Shown here piece by piece: positions 8,808 through 17,429 of a stretch of DNA of 64,000 bases. Under the pieces are notes generated by a model that was not told where the DNA came from, searched no databases, and saw only the letters and a list, made by a program, of their open reading frames with translations. Made by a program: the position numbers and the translations under genes. The DNA lies in assembly GCF_012275535.1 (NCBI RefSeq), contig NZ_JAAVTK010000004.1:310001-374000 (forward strand). The letters run 5' to 3'. This stretch comes from Hymenobacter artigasi. Its GTDB lineage: Bacteria; Bacteroidota; Bacteroidia; Cytophagales; Hymenobacteraceae. Each line of letters opens with the position of its first letter. Within the stretch, counting starts at the first letter, position 1.

Positions 8808-9185
8808 TTACGTCGCCACGCCCAGCAGCTCCCGCACTTTCTCCATGAGCTGGCGGGTGCTGAACGGCTTGGGAATGTATAAATCGGCCCCGACTTCATA
8901 GCCCTTCTGCACGTCGGCCTCACGGCTTTTGGCCGAGAGGAAAATGACCTTGGTACCGGCGCGGTCGGGGCGCTGGCGCAGCTGGCGGCACACCTGCAGG
9001 CCATCAACATCGGGCATCATGATGTCCAGCAGAATGAGGTCGTAGGCGGTCTGGTCGATGGCGGCCAGGGCTTCGGTACCGTTGCGGGCAATGCCGACCT
9101 GGAAGCCATTCTTGCGCATCAGAAATTCGAGCGACATGACGATGTTGGGCTCATCATCGACAATGAGAATGTGGGGCGTTTTCAT
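8808..9185 (-). CDS. Single-domain response regulator (receiver only)
   Basis: A 125-residue CheY-like receiver starting at MKTPHILIVDDEPN (ATG complement 9183-9185). An upstream in-frame start would add 11 residues not seen in receivers. The acidic pair (VDD), phospho-acceptor Asp in LILLDIMMPD, the Ser of FLSAKS and the Lys of YIPKPF are all present, so it should be phosphorylatable. There is no DNA-binding domain, unlike CrbR of proteobacteria. It lies 57 bp downstream of the transporter-histidine kinase gene and is the likely partner of that kinase; the next step in signalling is not visible here. Confidence 0.92.
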   Translation of the reverse strand: MKTPHILIVDDEPNIVMSLEFLMRKNGFQVGIARNGTEALAAIDQTAYDLILLDIMMPDVDGLQVCRQLRQRPDRAGTKVIFLSAKSREADVQKGYEVGADLYIPKPFSTRQLMEKVRELLGVAT

Positions 9186-9242
9186 GGGTGGTGAGGCAGG
9201 AAAGAGAACAATAGGCACGGGGTGGGCAAGGGTAGTAAATGG

Positions 9243-12062
9243 TCATGCTTCGCTCCGCGCTACATGACGTTTCGGGTCGTACTCCGTTTCTTCCGGACCG
9301 CTTCCCGCCAGCGGCAGCTCGATGAAGAAGCGGGCCCCCTGCTCCAGGCTGCTTTCGACCCAGATGCGGCCGTGGTGCAGCTCTACAATTTTGCGGGTGA
9401 TGGCCAAGCCCAGGCCGGTGCCTTCGGGCTTGCGGGTGGTCTGGTGCTGGGCCTGGTAGAACTTGTCGAAGATGAGGTGCTGGGCGGCGGGCGAGATGCC
9501 CCGGCCGTTGTCTTCCACGCAAAGCAGGAGCACATCGGCGGTGGGCCAGGCCAGTACCGCGATGCGGCCCTGGCCGTCGGGCCGGCAGGCTTTGATGGCG
9601 TTGGAAAGCAGGTTGACGAGCACCTGCATCAGGCGGTCGCGGTCGGCGTGGAGCACGGGCAGGTCGGCGGGCACGTCGACGTGCAGGGCGATGTGCTTGT
9701 CGCGCAGCAGCTGGCCTACAATGTCGAGAGCTTCGGCCACCAGCTCGTTCACTGCTATCGGGGCGCGGTCGAGGGTGGCTTGGCCGCTTTCAAACTTCTC
9801 CAAATCGAGCACCAGGGAGATGAGGCGGGTGAGGCGCTCGGCCTCGCGGCCGATGGTGAGCTGAAAGCGCAGGCGCTCCTCCTCCTCCAAATCGGGGTTA
9901 TCGGCCAGAATTTCGGCCAGCGCGCGGATGCTGGTAAGCGGCGTGCGCAGTTCGTGCGTCACAGTGTAGAGAAATTCGTCTTTGCGGTGGTCGAGGGCCT
10001 GCAGCTGGTCGTAGGCGGCGCGCAGCTCGTCGGTGAGGCGCTGGAGCTGGCGGCTCTGCTTCTGCAGCTGGCGGTTGGCTTCGAGCAATTGCTGGCTTTC
10101 CTTGAGAATGCCCACCACGCTGTCGTAGCTGATTTGCTCGGCCCCGGCCACCGAGGCCACCAGCATGCGGGCGCTGGCCGGGCCCAGGCTGCCGGCCAGC
10201 AGCTTCTCGGCGTAGGTGAGCAGGCGCGGGTCGGCCGTGGTGAGGTGGTGAGGTGGTGAGGTGGTGAGTTCCTCCGAAGGTGAAGGCGGCATTGCGTCGG
10301 GGAACCGTGTGGCGAAGGTGCGCAGGGCCTGGTTGGTGCGCTTCTTCCCGAGGAAGCCGAGCAGTAGGGCACGCACGTCGGGAAATGGGGTGCGGCCCTG
10401 CCAGCCGGCCACTTCCTCGGCCAGGCTGCGACGCGTGAATACGTCCACGAACACGTCGGCCTGCCGCAGCTCCAGCGCCGTGGGCGGCCAGGCCAGCGAG
10501 AGGCCCACGTAGAGGCCGATATTGAAAAACCAGCTCCAGAACAGCCCGTGCGAGAGGTAATCGAGCCCATCGAGCCCAAAGAGCGAAAACGGCCGCAAGC
10601 CGCTGATGCCGCCCAGGCCCTCGGTCAGAATGGACTCGGGCAGCCGCCCCGGCCCTACCAGCGTGGGCAGCACCAGCGTGAAAAACCACACCGCAAACCC
10701 CGCCAGCAGCCCCACTGTGGCCCCGCGCCGGGTCCCGCCCTTCCAGTACAGCCCGCCCAGCACGGCGGGCACAAACTGCGCCACCGCCGCGAACGATACC
10801 AGACCGGTATTCACCAGCGGCAGGGCTTTGCCCACCTCGGCGTAGTAGCCGTAGGACAGCAGCAGCACCAGCACTACGGCCAAGCGGCGGCTTTCGAGGG
10901 CAACGCGGCCCAGGTAGGCAAACCAGCGCGTCTGGCCTTCGGGCCGGGCCGAGGGCACGCGCACCAGTACCGGCATCAGCAAGTGGTTGCTCATCATCAC
11001 GCTCAGGGCAATGGTTTCGACGATAATCATGCTGCTGGCCGCCGACAAGCCCCCCAGGTACGTGAGCAGCGCCAGCCACGAATGCCCCGCCGCCAGCGGC
11101 AGGGCCAGCACGTAGGTATCGGCGTCGATGCCCGTGTGGCCCAGCTTCAGCATGCCCCCAAAGGCCACCGGCAGCACAAACAGGTTGATGATGATGAGGT
11201 AGAGCGGAAACAGCCACATGGCCTTGCGCAGGTGGTTTTCGTCCACGTTCTCCACCACCGCCACCTGAAACTGCCGGGGCAGCAGCAGAATGGCCGACAT
11301 GCTGAGCACGAGCAGCGTGAACCACTCGGCCCCGCTCGTACCCGAGCCGCGCAGTGTGAACAGCTGCCGCAGGGCCGGCACGGCCGCCGCCTGGTCGAAC
11401 ACGTCGGTGAAGCCGTGAAACAGCCCAAACGTGACGAAAGCCCCCAGCACCAGAAATGCCACCAGCTTCAGCACGCTTTCCACGGCCACGGCCAGCACAA
11501 TGCCCTCGTGCCGCTCGGTAGCCTCTACCGAGCGCACCCCGAACAGGATGGTGAACACCGCCAGCGCGCTCGTGGTGTAGAGGGCCGTGGTATCGGCCGG
11601 GCCGCCCACGCCCGCGCCACTCCCGGTAAGGGTGACGAACGAAGCCGCAATTGCTTTGATTTGCAGGGCGATGTAGGGCACAATGCCCAGCACGCACACC
11701 ACCGTAACCAGCGCGCCCAACGCCGCGCTCTTGCCATAGCGGGCCGAAATAAAATCGGCAATGGAGGTGAGCCGCTGCTGCCGGCTCACGCGGATAATCT
11801 TGCGCAGCACCAGCCACCACACCGGGGCCAGCAGCGTGGGCCCCAGGTAAATGCCCACAAACTCCAGCCCGTTGTGCGCGGCCCGGCCCACCGAGCCGTA
11901 GTACGTCCAGGCCGTGCAGTACACGGCCATGCTCAGGGCGTACACGTAGGGGTTGCTCACCAGGCTTTTCCGGGCGGCCGAACGGCGCTCGGCGGCGTAG
12001 GCCACGCCGAAAAGCAGGACCAGGTAGCCGAAGGAAAAGCCGATGACGAGCAGCCTGGACAT
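9243..12062 (-). CDS. Sodium:solute symporter-histidine kinase fusion (CbrA/CrbS-like)
   Basis: A 939-residue membrane sensor. The first roughly 500 residues form a sodium:solute-symporter (SLC5) fold with about 13 hydrophobic segments. A linker (about 500-640) and coiled coil (QLQKQSRQLQRLTDEL) lead to a histidine kinase with the H-box VTHELRTPLTS near 702. The ATPase domain has the N-box LLSNAIKA, then DNGRGIS and GTGLGLAI. The architecture matches CbrA/CrbS, sensors tied to acetate, amino-acid or carbon supply, and the nearby acs and prpE fit that role. Four 8-bp tandem repeats lie in the linker (10237-10268), where copy-number change would break the frame between the transporter and kinase halves. 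Confidence 0.93.
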   Translation of the reverse strand: MSRLLVIGFSFGYLVLLFGVAYAAERRSAARKSLVSNPYVYALSMAVYCTAWTYYGSVGRAAHNGLEFVGIYLGPTLLAPVWWLVLRKIIRVSRQQRLTSIADFISARYGKSAALGALVTVVCVLGIVPYIALQIKAIAASFVTLTGSGAGVGGPADTTALYTTSALAVFTILFGVRSVEATERHEGIVLAVAVESVLKLVAFLVLGAFVTFGLFHGFTDVFDQAAAVPALRQLFTLRGSGTSGAEWFTLLVLSMSAILLLPRQFQVAVVENVDENHLRKAMWLFPLYLIIINLFVLPVAFGGMLKLGHTGIDADTYVLALPLAAGHSWLALLTYLGGLSAASSMIIVETIALSVMMSNHLLMPVLVRVPSARPEGQTRWFAYLGRVALESRRLAVVLVLLLSYGYYAEVGKALPLVNTGLVSFAAVAQFVPAVLGGLYWKGGTRRGATVGLLAGFAVWFFTLVLPTLVGPGRLPESILTEGLGGISGLRPFSLFGLDGLDYLSHGLFWSWFFNIGLYVGLSLAWPPTALELRQADVFVDVFTRRSLAEEVAGWQGRTPFPDVRALLLGFLGKKRTNQALRTFATRFPDAMPPSPSEELTTSPPHHLTTADPRLLTYAEKLLAGSLGPASARMLVASVAGAEQISYDSVVGILKESQQLLEANRQLQKQSRQLQRLTDELRAAYDQLQALDHRKDEFLYTVTHELRTPLTSIRALAEILADNPDLEEEERLRFQLTIGREAERLTRLISLVLDLEKFESGQATLDRAPIAVNELVAEALDIVGQLLRDKHIALHVDVPADLPVLHADRDRLMQVLVNLLSNAIKACRPDGQGRIAVLAWPTADVLLLCVEDNGRGISPAAQHLIFDKFYQAQHQTTRKPEGTGLGLAITRKIVELHHGRIWVESSLEQGARFFIELPLAGSGPEETEYDPKRHVARSEA
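10237..10268. repeat. Four tandem copies of an 8-bp unit inside the transporter-kinase gene
   Basis: The unit GTGGTGAG (minus strand CTCACCAC) is repeated four times without error and encodes the SPPHH-LTT repeat near residues 599-609 of the fusion protein. The unit length is not a multiple of three. Confidence 0.85.
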
Positions 12063-12065
12063 TTT

Positions 12066-12182
12066 TTTAATTAAAAATTATGAATTAAGAATTAAAAATT
12101 CAGGGTGTAATAAGTGCATCTGTTTGGGTTGAGTACAGACCTAACTTCCATTTTTAATTCTGCCTTCTTAATTTTTAATTCC
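12066..12182. repeat. AT-rich intergenic strip with AATTAAAAATT-type repeats
   Basis: Between the transporter-kinase and the small membrane protein gene, short AT-only motifs (AATTAAAAATT, GAATTAAGAATT, TTTTTAATTC) recur in both orientations. A similar strip precedes ald (about 22,834-22,943). It probably holds the promoter of the transporter-kinase gene, but no clear -33/-7 pair can be picked. Confidence 0.5.
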
Positions 12183-12416
12183 TCCTCGCGTCAGCCAGGC
12201 GGTTAAGCCTACCAGCGCAATCCAGGTCAGCAGCACATAGAGGTACAGTACCGGCACGCCGCCCACGCGCCCGTCGTGGTCGAACAAGCCCAGCAGCGGG
12301 TAATTGAGCAGCACCCCGAACAGCACCGCGATGAACAGCAGGCGCGGCCCCCGGCGCGGCGCGGGGCGGTCGGCGGGCACGAGATTGGGCAGGGAGTTAT
12401 CGGGAGCGTCGGACAT
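12168..12416 (-). CDS. Small two-helix membrane protein (DUF3311-like)
   Basis: An 82-residue protein starting at MSDAPDNSLPN (ATG complement 12414-12416). After a Pro-rich cytoplasmic head it has two hydrophobic helices (LLFIAVLFGVLLNYPLLGLF and VLYLYVLLTWIALVGLTAWL) joined by a loop with GGVPVLYLY, and a basic tail. This resembles the DUF3311-type small subunits that accompany sodium:solute symporters. Its position just upstream of the symporter-kinase gene on the same strand fits such a partner role, which is an inference. The 105-bp gap between them is AT-rich. Confidence 0.75.
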   Translation of the reverse strand: MSDAPDNSLPNLVPADRPAPRRGPRLLFIAVLFGVLLNYPLLGLFDHDGRVGGVPVLYLYVLLTWIALVGLTAWLTRGGIKN

Positions 12417-12449
12417 GATAGCGGGGCAGCTTGGGATGGCCAATCTAAG

Positions 12450-12487
12450 AAAAAGTCCGCCGGGCGCGGGGCCCGGCGGACTTTCAC
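12450..12487 (-). terminator. Rho-independent terminator of the MFS transporter gene
   Basis: On the minus strand, AAAGTCCGCCGGGC and GCCCGGCGGACTTT pair into a strong stem around a short GC-rich loop, then TTTTTCTTAG follows. It lies directly downstream of the 12510 stop. The T-run is on the minus strand. Confidence 0.8.
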
Positions 12488-12509
12488 CTGGTCGCAGCGC
12501 GCGAACGGG

Positions 12510-13994
12510 TTAAGCGGCGGGCTGCTGCTCGTCAATCAGCTTCACGTTGCGCACGTCCTTCATCAGGGCCATACCAATGATGAAACAGATGAGGGCAATG
12601 GTGACCGGGTAAACCAGGCCCAACAGACTGCTATGCTCTTTGGCGAAGGTGCCGGCCGGCTGGGCGGCGGCCCACACGCCGATGGACGTGGCAATGAGGG
12701 GCACAAAGCCGCCAAACACGCCGTTACCAATGTGGTACGGCACCGACAGGGAGGTGTAGCGCACGCTGGTCGGGAACAGCTCGACCAGGTAAGCCGCGAT
12801 GGGGCCGTACACCATCGTTACGAACGTAACGAGGCAGAACACCATGGCAATCATGCCCGGGATGTTGGGCGTGAGGGCCTTCATCACGGCGGGCACGGCT
12901 TTGCCGGCGGCATCTACCGTGGCGGGCGTAATTTCCGAGAGTGGTCCGGCAAACGCCTTCAGGCCATAAAAAAGCGGAACGGTGAACAGGGCTCCGCAAA
13001 TCATACCGGTCATGATGATGCGCTTGCGGCCAATGCGGTCGGACAGCGAGCCGAAGTACACGAACAGCGGCGTGCCCAGCAGCATGGCCACCACCATCAC
13101 GATACTGGAATTCACGATGTCGAGCTTAAGCGTGGCATTCATGAATGTGAAGGCTTGAAACTGGCTGGTGTAGAAAATAACGCCCTGGCCCATGGTCACG
13201 CCAAAGAGGGCGATGAGGACGAGGCGACGGTTCACGGGGTTCATGAACGAATCGCGCAGGGGGCTTTTGCTGGTGGTGCCAGTGGCCTTGGCCTTGGCAA
13301 ACAGCGGCGACTCGTGCAGCTGGCGGCGGATGTAGTACGAAGCCACCAACAGGAAGCCCGAAAGCAGGAACGGAATGCGCCAGCCCCACTCCTTAAACGC
13401 ATCCTCCCCCATCAGCTTGCGGGTGATGAGAATAACCGAAATGCTGAGGATGAGGCCGCCGGTAGCCGTTATCTGGATAAAGCTGGTGAAGTAGCCCCGC
13501 TTGGCATCGGGGGCATACTCGGCCACGTAGGTCGCGGCCCCGCCGTATTCGCCGCCCAGGGCCAGGCCCTGCAACAGGCGCAGCACCACCACAATGGCCG
13601 GCGCGGCCAGCCCGATTTTGTCGTAACTCGGGATAAGGCCGGTGATAAACGTGGCCCCGCCCATAATCAGCAGCGTAACGAGAAAGGTATACTTGCGGCC
13701 AATCATGTCGCCGAGCCGGCCAAAGAACATGGCCCCGAATGGCCGCACCACGAAACCAGCCCCAAATACGGCCAGCGCCCCCAGCAGCGTGTCTTCAATC
13801 TTGCCTTTCGAGCCAAACAGCACCGGCCCGATGATAGCCGCCAGCGAACCGAAAATGTAAAAGTCGTACCACTCGATGACCGTGCCTACCGACGAGGCCG
13901 TGATAACCTTCCAGATGGTGCTGGTGGAGGTGGTGTTGTTATCGTGCGCAACCGCAGTGTCAGCCACGTAGGGCGGGTTTAGACTCTGTTCCAT
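12510..13994 (-). CDS. MFS transporter, metabolite:H+ symporter (MHS) family
   Basis: A 494-residue secondary transporter with 12 predicted membrane segments. MHS-family marks include GTVIEWYDFYIFGSLA near residue 37, FVVRPFGAMFFGRLGDMIGRK (the loop 2-3 GRxGDxxGRK motif), LQGLALGGEYGGAATYVAEYAP, and a second GSLSDRIGRKR in the C-terminal half. Relatives include ShiA, ProP and KgtP, which take up shikimate, osmolytes or dicarboxylates; the substrate here is unknown. Its place between the acetate module and a porin gene suggests carboxylate uptake, which is an inference. A hairpin terminator follows. Confidence 0.93.
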   Translation of the reverse strand: MEQSLNPPYVADTAVAHDNNTTSTSTIWKVITASSVGTVIEWYDFYIFGSLAAIIGPVLFGSKGKIEDTLLGALAVFGAGFVVRPFGAMFFGRLGDMIGRKYTFLVTLLIMGGATFITGLIPSYDKIGLAAPAIVVVLRLLQGLALGGEYGGAATYVAEYAPDAKRGYFTSFIQITATGGLILSISVILITRKLMGEDAFKEWGWRIPFLLSGFLLVASYYIRRQLHESPLFAKAKATGTTSKSPLRDSFMNPVNRRLVLIALFGVTMGQGVIFYTSQFQAFTFMNATLKLDIVNSSIVMVVAMLLGTPLFVYFGSLSDRIGRKRIIMTGMICGALFTVPLFYGLKAFAGPLSEITPATVDAAGKAVPAVMKALTPNIPGMIAMVFCLVTFVTMVYGPIAAYLVELFPTSVRYTSLSVPYHIGNGVFGGFVPLIATSIGVWAAAQPAGTFAKEHSSLLGLVYPVTIALICFIIGMALMKDVRNVKLIDEQQPAA

Positions 13995-14050
13995 ACTGTT
14001 TTAGTCAAGAAAAAGGGTTAGCAAAGCAAGAAGAAGCAACAAGCCGGGGC

Positions 14051-15544
14051 CTACAGGAATACCTGCGTTTGCAGCGAGATTTCGGGGCGGTACTGCACAT
14101 CGTTCAGGTTGGTGAAGTCGGGCCGGGCGCGGTAGTTGATGGTCACTTTGGCGTTATGGCCATCGAGCAGCACGTTCAGGCCCGCATCGGTGATGTTCAC
14201 GCCCTGGGTATCGCCGGCGCTGTTTTTCAGGCCCTCGTAGTTGGCGTGCTGGTAGGCGATGTAGGGTTGCAGGCGGGCCTTGGCACCGAGCGTATTCTTA
14301 GGCAGCAGGAAGCCCACCTGCCCGTAGAAAACTCCCCCCGTGCCCGACAGTGGGACGGCGTTGCCACGCAGGGCGCTGGCACCGTAACCGGGGTTCTCGG
14401 CCCCCACAAAGCGCACGTGGTTTGGGCCCATGTTGTAGTTGTAATACACGCCGTAGAGCGTGATGGCCGTGCGGGAAGCCGTATCGAGCGGCACGTCGTA
14501 AAAGGCATCGAAGCCCAGCATCACCATATCGTGCTTATTGGTAGCGATGGTGCCAAACGGGTCGGCCGCCACGCCGGGCGTCACGGCGACGGCGCTGCCG
14601 GCCGTGCGCGAGTACATGGCGTCCTTGTTATACAAAAAGCCCGTGCCGATGCTGAAAACCCGCTTCGTGCCCAGGTAAGTACCCTGGGTGTAAGGCAGCA
14701 GGTTCGCCTCGGGCTCCAGGAAGTTATAGCTGAAGTAGCCCTGGTATACGTGGCTGGTATTCTGGGGGTTGTAGTTGGCTACGCCGGTGCCGGTGCTCAC
14801 CCCACCCGTGGTAGTGCCCAGGCTGAGCGGGTTGCTGGCCTGGTTGGTCAGGAAAGCGTCGTCCATGGCCACGCGGTAGTCGAACTTACCGATGCGGCCT
14901 TTGGCGTAGATGCCCAGCCAGCGCGCAAACTGGTCGGTTTGCTCAATGGTGGGGAAGTTGGTGAGCGGCAGGTCCATCGGCAGAATGCTGGTAGTGCTGG
15001 CGTTGGTGAGGCGCGAGATGCCGTTGTAGTAGTGCAGGCCCGCGCCCAGGCTCAGGTACTTGTTCACCTTGTACTCCGTCACGGCTTCGTGAATGAAGAA
15101 CTGCGGCTTTTTGCCGTCGGTGGTGGGGGCCACGCCGCCGCTCACGGCGTTCTGGTTATTGATGCCCAGGTGCGTGTACACCAGGAACCGGGGGTTCAGC
15201 TGGGCCATTACCACCATGCGCGAGCGGCGCAGGCCGAAATCGACCTGGCTCGATTTGGGTACGCCGGGGGCGCGCAGCGTGCCGGTGTTGTTCTCGGTGT
15301 AGCGGGCATAAACCTGCGTCCAGAGCAGGATTCGCACGTATTTGGAGCCGTCGGGCGAGAGGTTCATCTTCAGGCCCCCGCCGTAGGGAGCCGACTTGGT
15401 AGGCGCGGCCGGCGCGGGAGCCGGGGCCGGGGCGGCCGGCGGCGGCGAGGTCGGATTACCGACGGGTGGCGGCTGCACCTGGGCCGACACCGCTTCGGCG
15501 GCCAGCAGCGCAGTAAGGGTCAGCGCGTAGCGAGAAAATTGCAT
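14051..15544 (-). CDS. Outer-membrane porin (phosphate-selective porin O/P-like barrel)
   Basis: A 497-residue protein starting at MQFSRYALTLTALLAAEAVSAQ, a clean signal peptide (ATG complement 15542-15544); the frame is open upstream without a signal sequence, so this start is preferred. A Pro/Ala-rich spacer (PPPVGNPTSPPPAAPAPAPA) links to a barrel of alternating strands ending in FL, typical of outer-membrane proteins. RYTENNTGTLRAPG, GLRRSRMVVMAQLNPRF and FIHEAVTEYKVNKYLSLGAG fit the porin O/P type. It sits 56 bp downstream of the MFS gene on the same strand, so porin and inner-membrane transporter may serve one nutrient. Confidence 0.82.
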   Translation of the reverse strand: MQFSRYALTLTALLAAEAVSAQVQPPPVGNPTSPPPAAPAPAPAPAAPTKSAPYGGGLKMNLSPDGSKYVRILLWTQVYARYTENNTGTLRAPGVPKSSQVDFGLRRSRMVVMAQLNPRFLVYTHLGINNQNAVSGGVAPTTDGKKPQFFIHEAVTEYKVNKYLSLGAGLHYYNGISRLTNASTTSILPMDLPLTNFPTIEQTDQFARWLGIYAKGRIGKFDYRVAMDDAFLTNQASNPLSLGTTTGGVSTGTGVANYNPQNTSHVYQGYFSYNFLEPEANLLPYTQGTYLGTKRVFSIGTGFLYNKDAMYSRTAGSAVAVTPGVAADPFGTIATNKHDMVMLGFDAFYDVPLDTASRTAITLYGVYYNYNMGPNHVRFVGAENPGYGASALRGNAVPLSGTGGVFYGQVGFLLPKNTLGAKARLQPYIAYQHANYEGLKNSAGDTQGVNITDAGLNVLLDGHNAKVTINYRARPDFTNLNDVQYRPEISLQTQVFL

Positions 15545-15682
15545 GGGTTTGTGGGAATAGTTGGAAAAGAGAGCAGCAAAACCAGCGCGGCCTATTGGAA
15601 GTCGCCAATCAGTTTCCCCAAACCTATACATTCCCGGCCCGATGCCGCCGCGCGGGCTATAGTTGCGCCCCGCAGCTATAGC

Positions 15683-16105
15683 TCAGCTCCCCCGGAACCG
15701 TTCCCAACGAATCACCATAAACTTGTCGCCCAGCTCCGTTACCATCATACCAGCCCCTTTCAGGTTGCCGGGCTGTTGAAAAAACTCTGCCAGCTCCTTG
15801 TGGTTGAGTATTTTATAGGTCGGATGATAGTCGGGCTGGCGCGGGGCTTTCACGCCATATTTCTTCACCCAGTTCATCACGCTCACGTGGCTCACGCCCA
15901 GCAGGCGCTCAATCTCGCGGTAGCTCACGCCCTCGATGTAGAGCTGCAACGCCTTGATGACGTAGTAGCTATCTACCTCGCGGCCCACCTTAGCCACCGT
16001 ATAGTGGTAGCCGCACGCCCGGCACTTAAACCGTTGCCGTCCGCTGATAACGCCACTTTTGGTGGCTTCGTCCGAATCACACTTTGGGCAGGTGGGCGCA
16101 TTCAT
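15683..16105 (-). CDS. IS1 InsA-like zinc-ribbon/HTH protein without transposase catalytic domain
   Basis: A 140-residue protein with a zinc ribbon (C6-x2-C9 and C28-x2-C31) followed by a helix-turn-helix (YYVIKALQLYIEGVSYREIERLLGVSHVSVMNWVKKYG), as in the N-terminal part of IS1-type transposases. The rest (about 50 residues) is not a DDE catalytic domain and no InsB frame follows. The ATG at complement 16103-16105 is preferred over a TTG three codons upstream. It is either a remnant or, more likely from the intact frame, a domesticated DNA-binding protein; related stand-alone proteins are common in this group as far as I recall. No terminal inverted repeats are visible. Confidence 0.75.
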   Translation of the reverse strand: MNAPTCPKCDSDEATKSGVISGRQRFKCRACGYHYTVAKVGREVDSYYVIKALQLYIEGVSYREIERLLGVSHVSVMNWVKKYGVKAPRQPDYHPTYKILNHKELAEFFQQPGNLKGAGMMVTELGDKFMVIRWERFRGS

Positions 16106-16194
16106 AGGGCACAATCAGTTGGAGAGACACCCAAAGCTACAGTTATTTACCAAACATATATCAGTTTAGCAAATATATCGTCTCCGCTGCATAC

Positions 16195-17151
16195 TCAGCC
16201 GCCCGTCAACACCGTTGCCAGCAGCGCATCCACGGCCAGGGCCAGCCGGCGCATATCGAGCCGGGCCAGGGTGTCGGTGGTTTGGTGGTAACTCTGGTTG
16301 CGGTAAAAAGCGGTGTCCGTGAGCAGCACCGCCGGATAATCAAACTTCCAATAGTTGAGATGGTCGGAAAAGTCGATGCCCGGCAGCCAGGCCGGGGCCT
16401 TGAAGCGTTTCACGGGCAGCCCGGCCACCTGCCGGTACCGCCGGGCAAAGCGCCGCCCAAAAGGCCCGTTGCCAAATTTCTGGGCCACCGTTACGTAGTT
16501 GCCCCGGCTGCCATAGATGAATTTCAGCGGCCCGATGGGGTAGTGCTGCGAGCCCCGGCGGTCGTCGTAGTAGCCCAGCATTTCGAGCGCCACCATGCCG
16601 CGCACCGGTATTCCGGCCGCTTTCAAGGCAGCCGCGTGCACGTAGCTGCCCATGTTTGCCGTGCGGAAAAACGGCGGCTCCTCCAGCGTGTAGGCCACCA
16701 GCTCGATGCGGTACGGCAGGCTGGCCTGCTGGCCCAGCAGGCGGGCCAGCTCCAGCAGGGCCGCCACGCCGGTGCCGTTGTCGTCGGCCCCCGGCTGCTC
16801 GCCACACACGTCGTAGTGCGCTCCTATTACCAGGCGCGGGCCAGCCGCCGGACCGAAGGTGCCCAGCACGTTGCGGTAGGTGCGGCCCTGCACCTGGTAG
16901 GGCTGCTCCCCCACTTCGTGCGCGCCGGCCGCCCGCAGCCGTCCTGCCACGTAATCCGCCACCGAATCGAGTACGGCTGGGTGCGTGTAGTTGCGCGGCT
17001 GCGGCATAGTGGTGAGATACGTGAGGTGCTGGCGCAGCCGGGCGGTGTCGGCGGCAGCTACGGAGCGGGGCGGCACCACCTGGGCCAGCGCGGGCCGCCC
17101 CGGCAGCAATAGCAATAGCAATAGCAGCAGCGTCGGTAAAATCGTTTTCAT
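16195..17151 (-). CDS. M28 family zinc metallopeptidase (secreted)
   Basis: A 318-residue exported peptidase. The N-terminus MKTILPTLLLLLLLLLPGRPALAQ is a signal peptide cut after ALA or AQ. The M28 zinc ligands and catalytic acids are in place: GAHYD (H111, D113), GADDNGTG (D122/D123), TLEEPPF (E156, E157), EMLGYYDD, and the last His in YHQTTDT (H289). M28 enzymes are aminopeptidases or carboxypeptidases, and the sequence does not settle which. It is a single gene with a strong inverted repeat (17213-17312) upstream of its start. Confidence 0.92.
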   Translation of the reverse strand: MKTILPTLLLLLLLLLPGRPALAQVVPPRSVAAADTARLRQHLTYLTTMPQPRNYTHPAVLDSVADYVAGRLRAAGAHEVGEQPYQVQGRTYRNVLGTFGPAAGPRLVIGAHYDVCGEQPGADDNGTGVAALLELARLLGQQASLPYRIELVAYTLEEPPFFRTANMGSYVHAAALKAAGIPVRGMVALEMLGYYDDRRGSQHYPIGPLKFIYGSRGNYVTVAQKFGNGPFGRRFARRYRQVAGLPVKRFKAPAWLPGIDFSDHLNYWKFDYPAVLLTDTAFYRNQSYHQTTDTLARLDMRRLALAVDALLATVLTGG

Positions 17152-17212
17152 GCCAGCAAGCTACTCAACCTCGTTGCATTGCATTTTGAAGCTGTTTAGC
17201 AAGTCTTGAAAT

Positions 17213-17312
17213 CTGTCATCCTGAGCTTGCGAAGGACCTTATCTCCGCTGAACGACACTTGTTCGACGAAATACCAAGCATGAGAAGGTCCTTCGCAGGC
17301 TCAGGATGACAG
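17213..17312. repeat. 28-bp inverted repeat, GTCATCCTGAGC family, copy 1
   Basis: Arms 17213-17240 and 17285-17312 are reverse complements with one mismatch (CTGTCATCCTGAGCTTGCGA and the rest), around a 44-bp loop. It lies between two divergently transcribed genes. The same outer sequence recurs at 26059-26180. Confidence 0.85.
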
Positions 17313-17395
17313 ACCCGTAAAAGAATCGGCTTTTTAGACAGCTTCTTTATAATAGGCCCGGGGCTGTCGTTTTTTACTTCGCGACCTGGGTTAAG

Positions 17396-17403
17396 TAGCT
17401 TTG
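17396..17403 (+). promoter_or_regulatory. Possible Bacteroidetes -7 element (TAGCTTTG)
   Basis: TAGCTTTG matches the Bacteroidetes TAnnTTTG box, with a T-rich -33-like stretch (17371-17375) about 20 bp upstream and the flavin reductase ATG 27 bp downstream. Based on consensus only. Confidence 0.4.
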
Positions 17404-17429
17404 GTCACTCAACCCACCGTCCTACGCTA

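Noticed and set aside
9186-9218. Longer N-terminus for the 8808 receiver
   Set aside because: The added residues (VLFPASPP) are not seen in receivers, and the ATG at 9185 begins directly before the first beta strand.
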